DNA of 64,000 nt, from positions 52,036-116,035 of the forward strand of contig JBJMLA010000061.1 of NCBI GenBank assembly GCA_045805505.1, written 5' to 3'. Under the pieces are notes generated by a model, which worked only from the letters and a program-made list of their open reading frames with translations, did no database searches and was not told the DNA's origin. A program made the translations under genes and the position numbers. How positions within the stretch are numbered: the stretch's first letter is position 1; each line of letters begins with the position of its first letter. Origin of the DNA: BP-464 sp045805505. GTDB lineage: Bacteria > Actinomycetota > Thermoleophilia > Solirubrobacterales > Solirubrobacteraceae. Positions 40,937-49,804 of the stretch are shown in pieces.

Positions 40937-42562
40937 ATGCGTCGCGCGCTTCTCCTTGCCCTCTTCGCCTGCCTGGCGGCCCCCGCCGCCGGTTTCGCGT
41001 CGCCGTCGCAGGAGTCCTGGTTCCAGGACGACAACATGCTCGAGTTCTCCGAGACGCCGACCGTCACCAAGACGCTCGACCGGCTCAAGACGCTCGGCGT
41101 CGACCGCATCCGCGTCTCGGTCTTCTGGCTGGCCGTCGCGCCCGACGGCGCCTCGCGCACCAAGCCCGCGGGCTTCGACGGCTCCGATCCCGACGCCTAC
41201 CCGCAGGCCAACTGGGGGCGCTACGACCTGCTGACCAAGCTCGCGGCCGAGCGCGGCATCGCCATCCTCTGGGACGTCACCGGCCCCTCGCCGGCGTGGG
41301 CGCTCAAGCCGATCAAGTCGCGCCCCGACATCGCCGACGCGTGGTATCCGAACGCCAAGGAGTTCGGCGCCTTCGTCAAGGCGATCGCCACCCGCTACAG
41401 CGGGTCCTACATCCGCCCCGACGACCGGCCCAGGACCGTCACGGTCCCGGCCAAGGGGATCCAGGGACTGCCGGGCTACGAGCCCGAGCACACGACCACG
41501 ACCCCGCCCGGGCCGCCGCTGCCGCGCGTCGACGCCTGGGAGATCTGGAACGAGCCCAACCAGGGCGCGTGGCTGGCGCCGCAGCACACCCGGCACAAGG
41601 TCGGCGGCCGCACGGTCTGGCTGCCCACGTCGCCGCGGCTGTACCGCCGCCTGGCCGACCGGATGTACGCCGCGCTGGCCGCCACGGGCCACGGCAGCGA
41701 CACGATCCTGCTCGGCGCCACGGCCCCGAAGGGCTCCGACGACGTCGGCATCTCACGACCGATGAACCCGCGCCTGTTCATCCGCGAGCTCTACTGCGTC
41801 GACCGCAACAACCAGGCCTACAAGGGCAGCGCCGCCAAGATCCGCGGCTGCCCGGCGACCGACGCGCTGCACAAGGTCCCGGCCCAGCACCCGGTCCTGT
41901 TCGCCAACACGGGCTTTTCCCACCATCCCTACGAGCTGACCTTCGCGCCGTCGCGCAAGCCGCCGTCGGCCGCCTTCTTCACGATGTCGAACCTGCGCGG
42001 GCTGACGCACACGCTGCGCTTCGCCTACCTGCGCTACGGCCAGAAGGTGCCCAGCGCCGGCGTCCCGCTCTACCTCAGCGAGTACGGCTACCAGACCAAC
42101 CCGCCCGACCGGATCGGCGTCTCGCTGCGCCGCCAGGCCGCCTACCTCGCCCAGGCCGAGTACCTCGCGTGGCGCGATCCGGCCGTGCGCTCGTTCGCCC
42201 AGTACCTGCTGTTCGACAACGGCGCTCCGATCTCGAGGACCTTCCAGACCGGGCTGCTGTTCGCCGACGGCAAGGAGAAGCCGTCCTATCAGGGCTACAA
42301 GCTGCCGATCTGGCTGCCGAAGCACCGCGGCCGCAACGTCACGGTCTGGGGGCTCGTCCGCCCGGCCGCCAACGGCACGGCGCCGCAGGTCAAGATCGAG
42401 TTCCGGCGCAGCGGCTCCAAGCGCTACCGGGCGCTCAAGACCGTCACCGCCTCAGCCGCCCGCGGCTACGTCTACGAGAAGCTGCGCGTGCCCGGCAGCG
42501 GCCGGATCCGGCTGAACTGGAACGGCCAGCTCAGCCGCGCGATCACGGTGTCGGCGCGGTAG
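40937..42562 (+). CDS. secreted clan-A glycoside hydrolase (GH39/GH5-like)
   Basis: A 541-residue exported glycosidase. The signal peptide is RRALLLALFACLAAPAAGFA. The (beta/alpha)8 landmarks are VDRIRVSVFWLAVAP, DAWEIWNEPNQG with probable acid/base Glu206, and VPLYLSEYGYQ with probable nucleophile Glu382. A ~100-residue beta domain closes the protein (VTVWGLVRPAANG to LNWNGQLS). The family within clan GH-A is uncertain. Its place just after the polymerase-like gene suggests trimming or release of the locus's own polymer. It overlaps the convergent GT4 gene by 20 bases. Confidence 0.82.
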   Translation: MRRALLLALFACLAAPAAGFASPSQESWFQDDNMLEFSETPTVTKTLDRLKTLGVDRIRVSVFWLAVAPDGASRTKPAGFDGSDPDAYPQANWGRYDLLTKLAAERGIAILWDVTGPSPAWALKPIKSRPDIADAWYPNAKEFGAFVKAIATRYSGSYIRPDDRPRTVTVPAKGIQGLPGYEPEHTTTTPPGPPLPRVDAWEIWNEPNQGAWLAPQHTRHKVGGRTVWLPTSPRLYRRLADRMYAALAATGHGSDTILLGATAPKGSDDVGISRPMNPRLFIRELYCVDRNNQAYKGSAAKIRGCPATDALHKVPAQHPVLFANTGFSHHPYELTFAPSRKPPSAAFFTMSNLRGLTHTLRFAYLRYGQKVPSAGVPLYLSEYGYQTNPPDRIGVSLRRQAAYLAQAEYLAWRDPAVRSFAQYLLFDNGAPISRTFQTGLLFADGKEKPSYQGYKLPIWLPKHRGRNVTVWGLVRPAANGTAPQVKIEFRRSGSKRYRALKTVTASAARGYVYEKLRVPGSGRIRLNWNGQLSRAITVSAR

Positions 42563-43736
42563 CGACCGCCGCGACCGGCTCCTCGGTCGTGTCGCAGTGC
42601 TCGGGCGGCAGCAGGCCCGGCCCTCGCATGGCGCACACGCGCCGCAGCAGCTCCTCGTACTCGTCGGTCACCGCGTTCCAGCTGTAGCGCTCGGCGCGCA
42701 CGAGCGCCCGCTCGCGGTAGTCCTCGACGAGCTCGGGGGCCTCGAGGATCCGCTCGAGCTGGGCGGTCAGCGCGGGCACGCCCTGGCGGCCGGAGAAGGT
42801 CAGGCCGGCCTCGCCGACGGTCTCGACGTTCGGCGCATGGTCGTTGACGATCACGCAGTTGCCGGCGGCCAGCGCCTCGAGGATGACCGGGTGGGTGCCG
42901 CCGACCTCGGTCGGGGCGCAGAACGCGTAGGCGTTGCGCTGCAGCTCCCAGTAGCCCTTGCCGAAGACGTAGCCCGGGAAGACCACGCGCGGGTCGCCGG
43001 CGCGGTGGACCTGCTTGATGTACTCGCCGGCGTAGGGCGCGCCGCCGACGACGACGAGCTTCATGCCCTTGGTCTTGGCCATGGGGATGCGGCTGAACGC
43101 CTCGACGAGCATGTGCGGGTTGTTCTCGGGCTCGAGGCGGCCGACGAACAGGATGTAGCGGCGCGGCTCGAGGCCGAGCTGCTCGAGCGTCTCGGTGCCC
43201 TCGCCCCCAGGATCCTCGACGCCGTAGGGCACCACGCCGATGCGCTGGCCGTAGCGCTGCTCGAAGATCTCGGCGACCGCGTGGGAGTCGGTCAGCGCGG
43301 TGTCGGCCCAGCGCGGCGCGTTGCGCTCGGCGAAGCGCAGGTAGGCCTTGGCGATCGGCGGCCACTTCGAGCGGTCCGAGTCGAGGCCGTCGACGTTGAT
43401 GACCGTCGGGATGTCGGCGCCGCGCGTGATGCGGCACATCGGGCTGTTGCCGGCGATGAAGAACAGCGCGACGTCGGGGCGCAGCGTGTGCGCGGCGTGG
43501 ACGCTCGACAGCAGCGTGTGGGTGAACGTGTCGAGGTACTTGTTGCGGATCGTCGGCAGGTGCACCAGCCGCGCGCCCTTGTACTCGTGCAGGCGGCGGT
43601 CGACGACGTGCGGCCGGCAGTAGACGACGACCTCGTGGCCGCGGTCGGTCAGGCGGCTGGCCAGCTGCTCCGCGGCCGTCTCGAAGCCCGAGTAGCTGGC
43701 GGGGATCCCGCGGGTTCCGAGAATCGCGATGCGCAC
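42543..43736 (-). CDS. GT4 glycosyltransferase, DUF1972/rhamnosyltransferase type
   Basis: A 397-residue GT-B enzyme. It has the DUF1972 N-terminal block: RIAILGTRGIPASYSGFETA, VVYCRPHVVDRRLHEYKGAR, FIAGNSPMCRI and VDGLDSDRSKWP. The donor lobe has ILFVGRLEPENNPHMLVEAF and TEVGGTHPVILEALAAG. Several members of this subgroup are rhamnosyl- or N-acetylhexosaminyltransferases acting near the start of an EPS repeat. GTG at 43736 lies 10 nt after a TAGCCT box that includes the previous gene's stop. Confidence 0.88.
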   Translation of the reverse strand: MRIAILGTRGIPASYSGFETAAEQLASRLTDRGHEVVVYCRPHVVDRRLHEYKGARLVHLPTIRNKYLDTFTHTLLSSVHAAHTLRPDVALFFIAGNSPMCRITRGADIPTVINVDGLDSDRSKWPPIAKAYLRFAERNAPRWADTALTDSHAVAEIFEQRYGQRIGVVPYGVEDPGGEGTETLEQLGLEPRRYILFVGRLEPENNPHMLVEAFSRIPMAKTKGMKLVVVGGAPYAGEYIKQVHRAGDPRVVFPGYVFGKGYWELQRNAYAFCAPTEVGGTHPVILEALAAGNCVIVNDHAPNVETVGEAGLTFSGRQGVPALTAQLERILEAPELVEDYRERALVRAERYSWNAVTDEYEELLRRVCAMRGPGLLPPEHCDTTEEPVAAVATAPTP

Positions 43737-43746
43737 GGCGGCTGTG

Positions 43747-43752
43747 AGGCTA
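43747..43752 (-). promoter_or_regulatory. -10 box TAGCCT built on the upstream stop codon
   Basis: On the minus strand TAGCCT (43752-43747) begins with the TAG stop (43752-43750) of the GT4 gene at 43750-44727. It lies 10 nt before the GTG at 43736. Confidence 0.48.
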
Positions 43753-44727
43753 CTGGGCCCTCAGGGCCCGCCGATAGGCATCCAGATGGGCTTTTGCCGA
43801 GGCGTCCCAGCTGAAGCGCGCCGCCCGCTCGCGGCCGCGCGCGGCCAGGGCCTCGCGCCGCGCGGGGTCCTCGTGCAGCCGGCGCACCGCGCCCTCGAGC
43901 TGCGCCGGGTCGCTGGCGTCGACGTACTCGGCCGCATCGCCGCAGACCTCCTCGACCGCGACGCTGCGCACCGCCACCACCGGCACGCCGGCGGCCATCG
44001 CCTCGAGCGGCGTCAGGCCGAAGCCCTCGTGGATGCTGGGATGCACGAGCACCAGCGCCTTGGCGTAGAGCGCGGCCAGGCCGGGCGGGTCGACCGTCTC
44101 GCCGCCCGGCCCCGCGTGACACAGCGGCAGCGGCAGCTCGGCGGCGTGCAGCAGTCCCAGGTTCTTGCGCGGCTCGTCGTCGCCGACGTAGAGCACGAGG
44201 CTCGGCTCCTCGCGCCGCGCGACATCGGGCAGGTCCTGTCCCGGTCCGTGGTGGGCGACCACGAGCTTGTCGGGCCGGACCTTCCAGCGCTCCATGACGT
44301 CGTCGGCGGTGGCCTGCGAGACGCAGATGACCACCGCCGCCTCCTCGGCCGCCTCGCGGTGCGCGCGCCGCGCCCAGCGCGCGAAGCGCGGGTCGAAGTG
44401 CTCCGGGTGCGTCTCGAAGGCGATGTCGTGGACCGTGATCACCTGGGGGCACGGCGGCTGGCGCGCGAGCGCCGGCAGCGGGTGATGGACGAGCGTCGCC
44501 CCGACGTCGGCGGCGAACTGCGGCAGCGAGCGCTTGAGCCAGCGCCGGTCGGCCAGCAGGTTGCGCACGCTGCCCATCCCACCGCCGGCCGGCGGCCGCC
44601 GCCGATCGTTGGAGACCTCGACGATGTCGACCCCGAGTCGCCGCAGCGCGGCCGTGAACTCGAGGATGTACGTGGCCGTCCCGGAGGGCCCCCGCAGCGC
44701 ATAGCTCGTGTCGATGAGGACCCGCAC
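43750..44727 (-). CDS. GT4 family glycosyltransferase
   Basis: A 325-residue GT-B enzyme. N-lobe: VRVLIDTSYALRGPSGTATY. QVITVHDIAFETHPEHFDPR is the typical VHD block, the donor lobe is VLYVGDDEPRKNLGLLHAAE, and EX7E lies in HEGFGLTPLEAMAAG. The GTG at 44727 is 9 nt after a TACGCT box. An in-frame ATG at 44760 would place start and box out of order. The VHDIAFETHPE motif recurs in the GT4 at 48012, hinting at a duplication. Confidence 0.86.
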   Translation of the reverse strand: MRVLIDTSYALRGPSGTATYILEFTAALRRLGVDIVEVSNDRRRPPAGGGMGSVRNLLADRRWLKRSLPQFAADVGATLVHHPLPALARQPPCPQVITVHDIAFETHPEHFDPRFARWARRAHREAAEEAAVVICVSQATADDVMERWKVRPDKLVVAHHGPGQDLPDVARREEPSLVLYVGDDEPRKNLGLLHAAELPLPLCHAGPGGETVDPPGLAALYAKALVLVHPSIHEGFGLTPLEAMAAGVPVVAVRSVAVEEVCGDAAEYVDASDPAQLEGAVRRLHEDPARREALAARGRERAARFSWDASAKAHLDAYRRALRAQ

Positions 44728-44736
44728 CTGACCGCG

Positions 44737-44742
44737 AGCGTA
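44737..44742 (-). promoter_or_regulatory. -10 box TACGCT for the GT4 gene at 44727
   Basis: On the minus strand TACGCT is followed by 9 nt and the GTG at 44727. Confidence 0.48.
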
Positions 44743-44799
44743 CGCGAACGTCCCATCCATCCCGTCATATCGGGACCGAATGGACGTTCACCGGGTCCG

Positions 44800-44805
44800 T
44801 AGGGT
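44800..44805 (+). promoter_or_regulatory. -10 box TAGGGT for the GT4 gene at 44816
   Basis: TAGGGT is followed by 10 nt and the GTG at 44816. It favours that start over the ATG at 44780, which lies upstream of the box. Confidence 0.45.
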
Positions 44806-44815
44806 GCGATCCCAC

Positions 44816-45802
44816 GTGCCGCGCCTGCTCGCCATCAACGCCGTCAGCGGCCTCGGCGGCGCCGAGATCGGCCTGCTGCGCCTCATCGAGCGACTGCCGG
44901 ACTGGCAGGTCACCCTCACCGCCCCGAACAGCGGCCCGCTCATGGACGAAGCGCGACGCCGCGGAGCCGCCGTCGAGTCACTCGCCCTTGGCGGCCTTGC
45001 GCCCGGCGGCGGGGCCCGCGCCCTCGGCAGTTGGGCCAGGGCCCGGCGCCTCAGCCGGCGCCACGACGTCACCTACCTCAACGGCACGGTGGCCGGACGA
45101 CTGCTCCCGGCGGTGAAGACGAAGACCGTCCTGCACGTCCACGACCTCGTCACCCGCGTCCCCTCGCACTGGCAGCGGGCCACCACGATCCTCGCCGACT
45201 CCGAGGCCGTCGCCGACCGCCTGCATCCGCTCGCCGCCCACGTCGTCCACTGCCCGGTCGCCCTGGACACGGCGCGGGCTCCCGCACCGCCCTGGCCGAC
45301 CGACGACCCGCGCCCGGTCGTGGGCTACGTCGGGCGCATCGAGCCCCGCAAGGGCGTGCTCGATCTCGTGCGGGCCGCGCCCGCCATCGACGCCCGCGTC
45401 GTGCTCGTCGGCGACGACACCTTCGGCGGCGACGAGGAGTACGGTCGGCTCGTGGCCGCCAGCACGGACGTCGAGCACTGCGGCTGGATCGACGACGCCG
45501 CCGCGATCATGGGCCACCTCGACGTGCTGGTGCTGCCCTCCTACGCCGAGCCCTTCGGCACCGTGCTGGCCGAGGCGATGGCCGCCGGAACGCCGGTCGT
45601 GGCGACCGCCGTCGGCGGGCTGCCCGAGGTCGTCGGCGACGCCGGCCTGCTCGTCCCGCCCGGCCGGCCCGACGCGCTGGCCCGCGCGGTCAACGAGGTC
45701 CTCGCCCGCCGCGACGAGCTCGGTCCGCATGCGGTCGCTCGCGCCCGGAGTTATGACGCTGACTCCTACGCTCGCCGCGTGGAGTCGCTGATCGCGCCAT
45801 GA
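44816..45802 (+). CDS. GT4 family glycosyltransferase
   Basis: A 328-residue GT-B enzyme. It begins PRLLAINAVSGLGGAEIGLL. VLHVHDLVTRVPSHWQRA is the acceptor-lobe block. The donor lobe is VVGYVGRIEPRKGVLDLVRA and EX7E lies in AEPFGTVLAEAMAAG. The GTG at 44816 gives the normal distance to the glycine loop. It is coupled to the next GT4 by ATGA (45799-45802) in a two-gene unit. Substrates are unknown. Confidence 0.86.
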   Translation: MPRLLAINAVSGLGGAEIGLLRLIERLPDWQVTLTAPNSGPLMDEARRRGAAVESLALGGLAPGGGARALGSWARARRLSRRHDVTYLNGTVAGRLLPAVKTKTVLHVHDLVTRVPSHWQRATTILADSEAVADRLHPLAAHVVHCPVALDTARAPAPPWPTDDPRPVVGYVGRIEPRKGVLDLVRAAPAIDARVVLVGDDTFGGDEEYGRLVAASTDVEHCGWIDDAAAIMGHLDVLVLPSYAEPFGTVLAEAMAAGTPVVATAVGGLPEVVGDAGLLVPPGRPDALARAVNEVLARRDELGPHAVARARSYDADSYARRVESLIAP

Positions 45803-46713
45803 AGGTCGCCTTCGACAGCCGCCCGGTCAACGACCCGCGGGGCATCGGCCGCTACACGCGCTGCATCCTCGACGCGCTGCGCGAGACGGCCGGCGGCAAC
45901 GAGCTCGTCGAGGCCGTCCGCCCCCGCGGCGCCGACGTCTTCCACTCCCCCTGGATCGACGGCGTGCGCGTGCGGACCGCCTGCCCGCAGGTCGTCACGC
46001 TGCACGACCTCGTCCCGCTCAAGCGCCGCAGCGAGTACCTGCGCACGGGCATGCGCTTCCGCCTGCGCTACATGGCCGTCGAGCGCGCCCAGCGGATCAT
46101 CGTCCCGAGCGAGGTCGTCGCCCGCGACGCCGTCGAGCACCTGCACATCGACGAGGAGCGCATCGTCGTCATCCCCGAGGCCGCCGCGCCCGCGATGCAC
46201 CCGTCGACCGAGGACGAGGTGGCCGGCGTGCGCGAGCGCTACGGCCTGCCCGACCAGTACCTGCTGTGGGTCGGCGGGCTCGAGCACCCGGACCCGCGCA
46301 AGCGCGTCTCCGCCCTGGCCGAGACGCCGCGCGACATGCCGCTCGTCCTGGTCGGCCCGACGAAGCCGTGGGCCCACGACCTGCCCGACGTCACGCTGAC
46401 CGGCCTGGTCTCCGACGAGGACCTCGCCGCGATCTACACCGGCGCCCGCTCGCTGGTCATCGCCTCCGACGACGAGGGCTTCGGCCTGCCCACCGTCGAG
46501 GCGCTGGCTTGCGGGACGCCGGTCGTCGCCTGCGACGTCCCCGCGCTGCGCGAGCACTTCGCCGACCAGGTCACCTTCGTCGAGCGCGACGACCTGCGCA
46601 GCCTGCTGGCCACCGCCGCGCTGGCGACGCGGCCCGCGCCCGATCCGCCCGCGTGGACCTGGCACGACGCGGCCGACGCGACGTGGGCGACCTACCGCGC
46701 GGCTGTGGGTTGA
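45799..46713 (+). CDS. GT4 family glycosyltransferase, short
   Basis: A 304-residue GT-B enzyme. It starts MKVAFDSRPVNDPRGIGRYT. QVVTLHDLVPLKRRSEYLR is the HD block, LWVGGLEHPDPRKRVSALAE the donor-lobe start, and DDEGFGLPTVEALACG the EX7E motif. Its acceptor lobe is shorter than usual, between GIGRYTRC and ADVFHSPW. That occurs in mannosyl- and rhamnosyltransferases of the same subgroup. ATGA coupling to the preceding GT4 suggests consecutive additions. Confidence 0.86.
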   Translation: MKVAFDSRPVNDPRGIGRYTRCILDALRETAGGNELVEAVRPRGADVFHSPWIDGVRVRTACPQVVTLHDLVPLKRRSEYLRTGMRFRLRYMAVERAQRIIVPSEVVARDAVEHLHIDEERIVVIPEAAAPAMHPSTEDEVAGVRERYGLPDQYLLWVGGLEHPDPRKRVSALAETPRDMPLVLVGPTKPWAHDLPDVTLTGLVSDEDLAAIYTGARSLVIASDDEGFGLPTVEALACGTPVVACDVPALREHFADQVTFVERDDLRSLLATAALATRPAPDPPAWTWHDAADATWATYRAAVG

Positions 46714-46777
46714 ACGCTTCGCGGTGAGGTGGGAGGCTGGCGCGGCCGGTCCAGCAGCACCAAGTAGGGGGAACTCA

Positions 46778-47074
46778 ATGAAGACGTTCGTCATCCTGCG
46801 CCGCAACGGCTGGCGCACCGGTGAAGACCTGCAGGCGGCCGCGGCGAAGTCCTCGGCGGTCGGCGACGAGGAGATGTCCGACGACATCCGCTGGATCCGC
46901 TCGTACGTGCTGGGCGAGGAGTCCGGCGGTCTGGGCACCGTCTGCATCTACCAGGCGTCGAGCGCCGAGAAGGTCCGCGAGCATGCCGAGCGCGCCGGGC
47001 TGCCGGTCGACGAGGTCATCGAGGTGGCCGACACCGTCCTGGTCCGCCCGGACCCGGAGCCCGCCGCGGCCTAG
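46778..47074 (+). CDS. DUF4242 small protein (nickel-binding-like)
   Basis: A 98-residue protein. KTFVILRRNGWRTGEDLQAA, IRWIRSYVLGEESGGLGTVC and ASSAEKVREHAERAGLPVDE match the DUF4242 family, small ferredoxin-like alpha/beta proteins that include a nickel-binding streptomycete member. The ATG at 46778 follows AGGGGG, a possible Shine-Dalgarno site; it is one of few starts here with one. TAGGGG 7 nt upstream is also an imperfect -10. It has no evident link to glycan synthesis. It stops 2 bases before the convergent GT2. Confidence 0.78.
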   Translation: MKTFVILRRNGWRTGEDLQAAAAKSSAVGDEEMSDDIRWIRSYVLGEESGGLGTVCIYQASSAEKVREHAERAGLPVDEVIEVADTVLVRPDPEPAAA

Positions 47075-47076
47075 CG

Positions 47077-48015
47077 CTAGCGCCGCGGGGTCAGGCCGAA
47101 CGGCGGCCGGCGCACGGTCCGGCGCGACTGGATCACGCGCCGGCGCCGCCGCGCCGCCGGCCGCGCGGCGACGAAGTCGCGGTAGCCCCCGAGCAGCGCG
47201 CGGTCGCGCAGCAGGGCGAAGCCGAGCGCCGCGAGCTCGTAGCCGGCGATCCACGGCCAGTCGCGCAGCAGGCCCCAGACCGTCTCGTTCTTGTAGGCCA
47301 TCAGCAGCCGGTTGCGGAACTGCAGCCGCCGGTGCTCGGGCGCGAGGTCCGCCCGCGGCGTCGACGGGCTGTAGGTGCGCACATGGTGCGCGACGGCGCG
47401 CGGCTCGTAGGCACAGCGCCAGCCGCGCAGCTGCGCGCGCCACGCCAGGTCGGATTCGGTCGCCCACAGCGCCATGTCCTCGTCGAGGACCTCCGCACCG
47501 ACCGCGCAGTCCTCCAGCGCGCGGCGCCGCCACAGCACCGCGGCGCCGTCGCCGCCGAACGCGGGGCCCGGCAGGCCGTAGCCGCCGGCGGCGCTGCCGT
47601 GCCCGACGAGCCCGTTCTTGCGCCGGCGGTCGACCGTCACGCCCGCGGCGTCGATCTCCAGGCCGTCGGGACGCAGCAGCTTCGGCGCGACCGAGCCCAG
47701 GCCGGGATCGGCGGAGAGCGTCTCGACCAGCGGCGCCACGAACCCCGGGGCCACGACGCAGTCGGCGTTGAGCAGCAGCACGTGGTCGCCGCCCGTCGCA
47801 CCGATGGCGACGTTGAGCGCGGCGGCGTAGCTGAGCCGGTGGGCGAGCCGCAGCACCTTCGCGCCGAGCTCCTCGGCGACCTCGGGCGTCGAGTCCGTGC
47901 ACGCGTTGTCGACCACCACGACGTCGGCACCCACCTGGCCGACGATGGCCGGAAGGCAGGTGCGCAGGTCGTCGTCCTCGTCGACCGACAGCACCAGGAC
48001 GGTGACCGAGCTCAC
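47077..48015 (-). CDS. GT2 family glycosyltransferase
   Basis: A 312-residue GT-A enzyme of the rhamnosyl/galactofuranosyl type. Motifs are VTVLVLSVDEDDDLRTCLPA, VVVDNACTDSTPEVAEELG, LLLNADCVVAPGF and LDEDMALWATESDLAWRAQL. The C-terminus is very basic (RRRRRVIQSRRTVRRPP) after a hydrophobic helix, fitting membrane attachment. GTG at 48015 overlaps the upstream GT4 stop (GTGA). Substrates are unknown. Confidence 0.86.
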   Translation of the reverse strand: MSSVTVLVLSVDEDDDLRTCLPAIVGQVGADVVVVDNACTDSTPEVAEELGAKVLRLAHRLSYAAALNVAIGATGGDHVLLLNADCVVAPGFVAPLVETLSADPGLGSVAPKLLRPDGLEIDAAGVTVDRRRKNGLVGHGSAAGGYGLPGPAFGGDGAAVLWRRRALEDCAVGAEVLDEDMALWATESDLAWRAQLRGWRCAYEPRAVAHHVRTYSPSTPRADLAPEHRRLQFRNRLLMAYKNETVWGLLRDWPWIAGYELAALGFALLRDRALLGGYRDFVAARPAARRRRRVIQSRRTVRRPPFGLTPRR

Positions 48016-48974
48016 GCCGCGAGCTCCGCGTAGACCGCGACCGTCTCGCGCGCGGTGTGCTCCCACGACAGCCCGGCCACGCGCTCGCGGCCCAGCCGCG
48101 CGAGCTCCTCGCCGCGCTCCAGCGCGCGCGTCATCGCCGCGCCGATCGCGTCGGCGTCGAGCGGGTCGAAGAGCTCGGCGGCGCCCTCGCCCAGCTCGCC
48201 CAGCGCCGTCGTCGCCGAGCAGGCCACCGGCACGCCGCGGGCCATCGCCTCGGCGACGACCAGGCCGAAGCCCTCGTAGAGGGACGGGTGCACCAGCAGG
48301 TCGGCGCCGCGCAGCAGCGCGTCGAGCTGCGCGTCGTCGACGAAGCCCGGCGTCTCGACGCCCGGCCACGCCGCCTCGCCCAGGCCGGCGACGATCAGCC
48401 GCCGCCCGTCGGCGGCGCCGGCGCGCCACGCCTCGACGAGCCGGTCGAGGTTCTTCTTCGCCCGCCGGTCGCCGATGGCCAGCACGTACGGCTCGCCGTC
48501 GGGGACGGGCGCGGAGCCGACCGGCAGCGACGGCGCGTTGGCCACGACGCGCAGCTTCGCCTCGGCGACGCCGTAGCGCGCGGCGACGTCGTCGGCAGTG
48601 AAGCGCGAGACGCAGATCACGCGCTCGGCCGAGCGGACCGCGCGCGGCGTGAAGTAGCGGTACTTCGCGCCGGTCTGGCGGGCGAAGTCCTCGGGGTGCG
48701 TCTCGAAGGCGAGGTCGTGCACCGTGACCACGCCCGGGCACGGGCGGCGCAGCGGCAGGAAGCAGTTGGGGGCGTGGACCAGGTCAGGGTTCGAACGCGC
48801 GAGCTTCCGCGGCCAGCGCCACTGCTCGAAGACCACCTCCGGCCCCGGGCCGCCGTCCCGGACGACCTGGAGGTCCACGAGCTCGGGCAGCGTCCGCTCC
48901 AGCTCGGCGGCATAGCGCCCCCAGCCCCGCAGCGGGGGACGGTGGGCATCCCGAGCGTCGAAGGCCACGATCAC
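48012..48974 (-). CDS. GT4 family glycosyltransferase
   Basis: A 320-residue GT-B enzyme: VIVAFDARDAHRPPLRGWGR, GVVTVHDLAFETHPEDFARQ, VLAIGDRRAKKNLDRLVEAW and YEGFGLVVAEAMARG (EX7E). The GTG at 48974 is 7 nt after TAGGCT. It leads a two-gene unit with the GT2 at 47077 and is divergent from the second WecG-type gene. VHDLAFETHPEDF nearly repeats the block in the GT4 at 43750-44727, so these may be paralogues. Confidence 0.87.
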   Translation of the reverse strand: MIVAFDARDAHRPPLRGWGRYAAELERTLPELVDLQVVRDGGPGPEVVFEQWRWPRKLARSNPDLVHAPNCFLPLRRPCPGVVTVHDLAFETHPEDFARQTGAKYRYFTPRAVRSAERVICVSRFTADDVAARYGVAEAKLRVVANAPSLPVGSAPVPDGEPYVLAIGDRRAKKNLDRLVEAWRAGAADGRRLIVAGLGEAAWPGVETPGFVDDAQLDALLRGADLLVHPSLYEGFGLVVAEAMARGVPVACSATTALGELGEGAAELFDPLDADAIGAAMTRALERGEELARLGRERVAGLSWEHTARETVAVYAELAA

Positions 48975-48981
48975 CGCCCGG

Positions 48982-48987
48982 AGCCTA
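48982..48987 (-). promoter_or_regulatory. -10 box TAGGCT for the GT4 gene at 48974
   Basis: On the minus strand TAGGCT, 7 nt, then GTG at 48974. The opposing box for the WecG-type gene begins 8 bases away at 48995. Confidence 0.55.
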
Positions 48988-48994
48988 TGGCGCG

Positions 48995-49000
48995 TAGGAT
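48995..49000 (+). promoter_or_regulatory. -10 box TAGGAT for the WecG-type gene at 49011
   Basis: TAGGAT, 10 nt, then ATG at 49011. It argues against the in-frame ATG at 48987, which precedes the box. Confidence 0.5.
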
Positions 49001-49010
49001 TCGCCGCCGC

Positions 49011-49766
49011 ATGGCGACGCAGGCGCCCCAGAGCTCCAGGATCTTCGACATTCCAGTCGATCTCGGCCAGCCCGCCGAGCTCATGGGCCGGATCACGGGC
49101 TGGGTCGGCTCGCACGCCACGCCCCGCAAGGTGATGTACGTCAACGCGCACGTGCTCAACCAGTCGCGCGAGTACCCCGAGCTGCGCGACGCCCTCGAGG
49201 CCGCCGACCTCGTCTACTGCGACGGCTACGGCGTGCGTCTCGCCGCCAAGGCCCTCGACGTCGAGATCCCCCACCGCATGACGGGCGCCGACTGGATCTG
49301 GGACCTCGCGACAATGTGCGAGGTCTCCGGCCAGTCGCTCTACCTGCTGGGCTCCGAGCCCGGCGTCACCGCCCAGGCCGCCGACCGGCTGCGCAAGCGG
49401 TACCCGCGGCTGCAGGTCGCCGGCAGCCACCACGGCTACTTCGAGCCCGGCTCGCCCCACGACGACCGCGTCGTCGAGCACATCAACGAGCTGCGTCCCG
49501 ACATCGTGCTCGTCGGCATGGGCACGCCCCGCCAGGAGCTGTGGGTCGAGCACAACGCCCACCGCCTCGACGCCGGCGTCGTCTGGACCGTCGGCGCGCT
49601 CTTCGACATCGTCAGCGGCAAGGTCCCCCGCGCGCCCCACTGGCTCGCCGACAACGGCCTCGAGTGGATCTTCCGCCTCGCCATCGAGCCCCAGCGCATG
49701 TGGCGCCGCTACCTCCTCGGCAACCCGGTCTTCATCAGCCGGGTGCTGCAGAGCGCGAAGCGGTAG
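49011..49766 (+). CDS. WecG/TagA/CpsF-type glycosyltransferase (GT26), second copy
   Basis: A 251-residue GT26 enzyme. Landmarks: KVMYVNAHVLNQSREYPE, DLVYCDGYGVRLAAKAL with the conserved Asp, LLGSEPGVTAQAADRLRKRY, VLVGMGTPRQELWVEHN, WTVGALFDIVSGKVPRAP and GLEWIFRLAIEPQRMWRRY. It fits the family more closely than the copy at 4482 and should act on a polyprenyl-diphosphate-linked sugar. The ATG at 49011 follows a TAGGAT box. Two GT26 enzymes in one locus suggest two separate lipid-linked chains. Confidence 0.92.
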   Translation: MATQAPQSSRIFDIPVDLGQPAELMGRITGWVGSHATPRKVMYVNAHVLNQSREYPELRDALEAADLVYCDGYGVRLAAKALDVEIPHRMTGADWIWDLATMCEVSGQSLYLLGSEPGVTAQAADRLRKRYPRLQVAGSHHGYFEPGSPHDDRVVEHINELRPDIVLVGMGTPRQELWVEHNAHRLDAGVVWTVGALFDIVSGKVPRAPHWLADNGLEWIFRLAIEPQRMWRRYLLGNPVFISRVLQSAKR

Positions 49767-49804
49767 CCGCGCGTCCGCGCCCGGCGCCGGGCGAGCGGCA
49801 GCGC

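Noticed and set aside
38809..41163. 784-codon minus-strand frame opposite the polymerase-like gene
   Set aside because: Product is Arg/Ala/Gln/Asp low-complexity sequence without motif. The plus strand has clear Wzy_C and TPR features.
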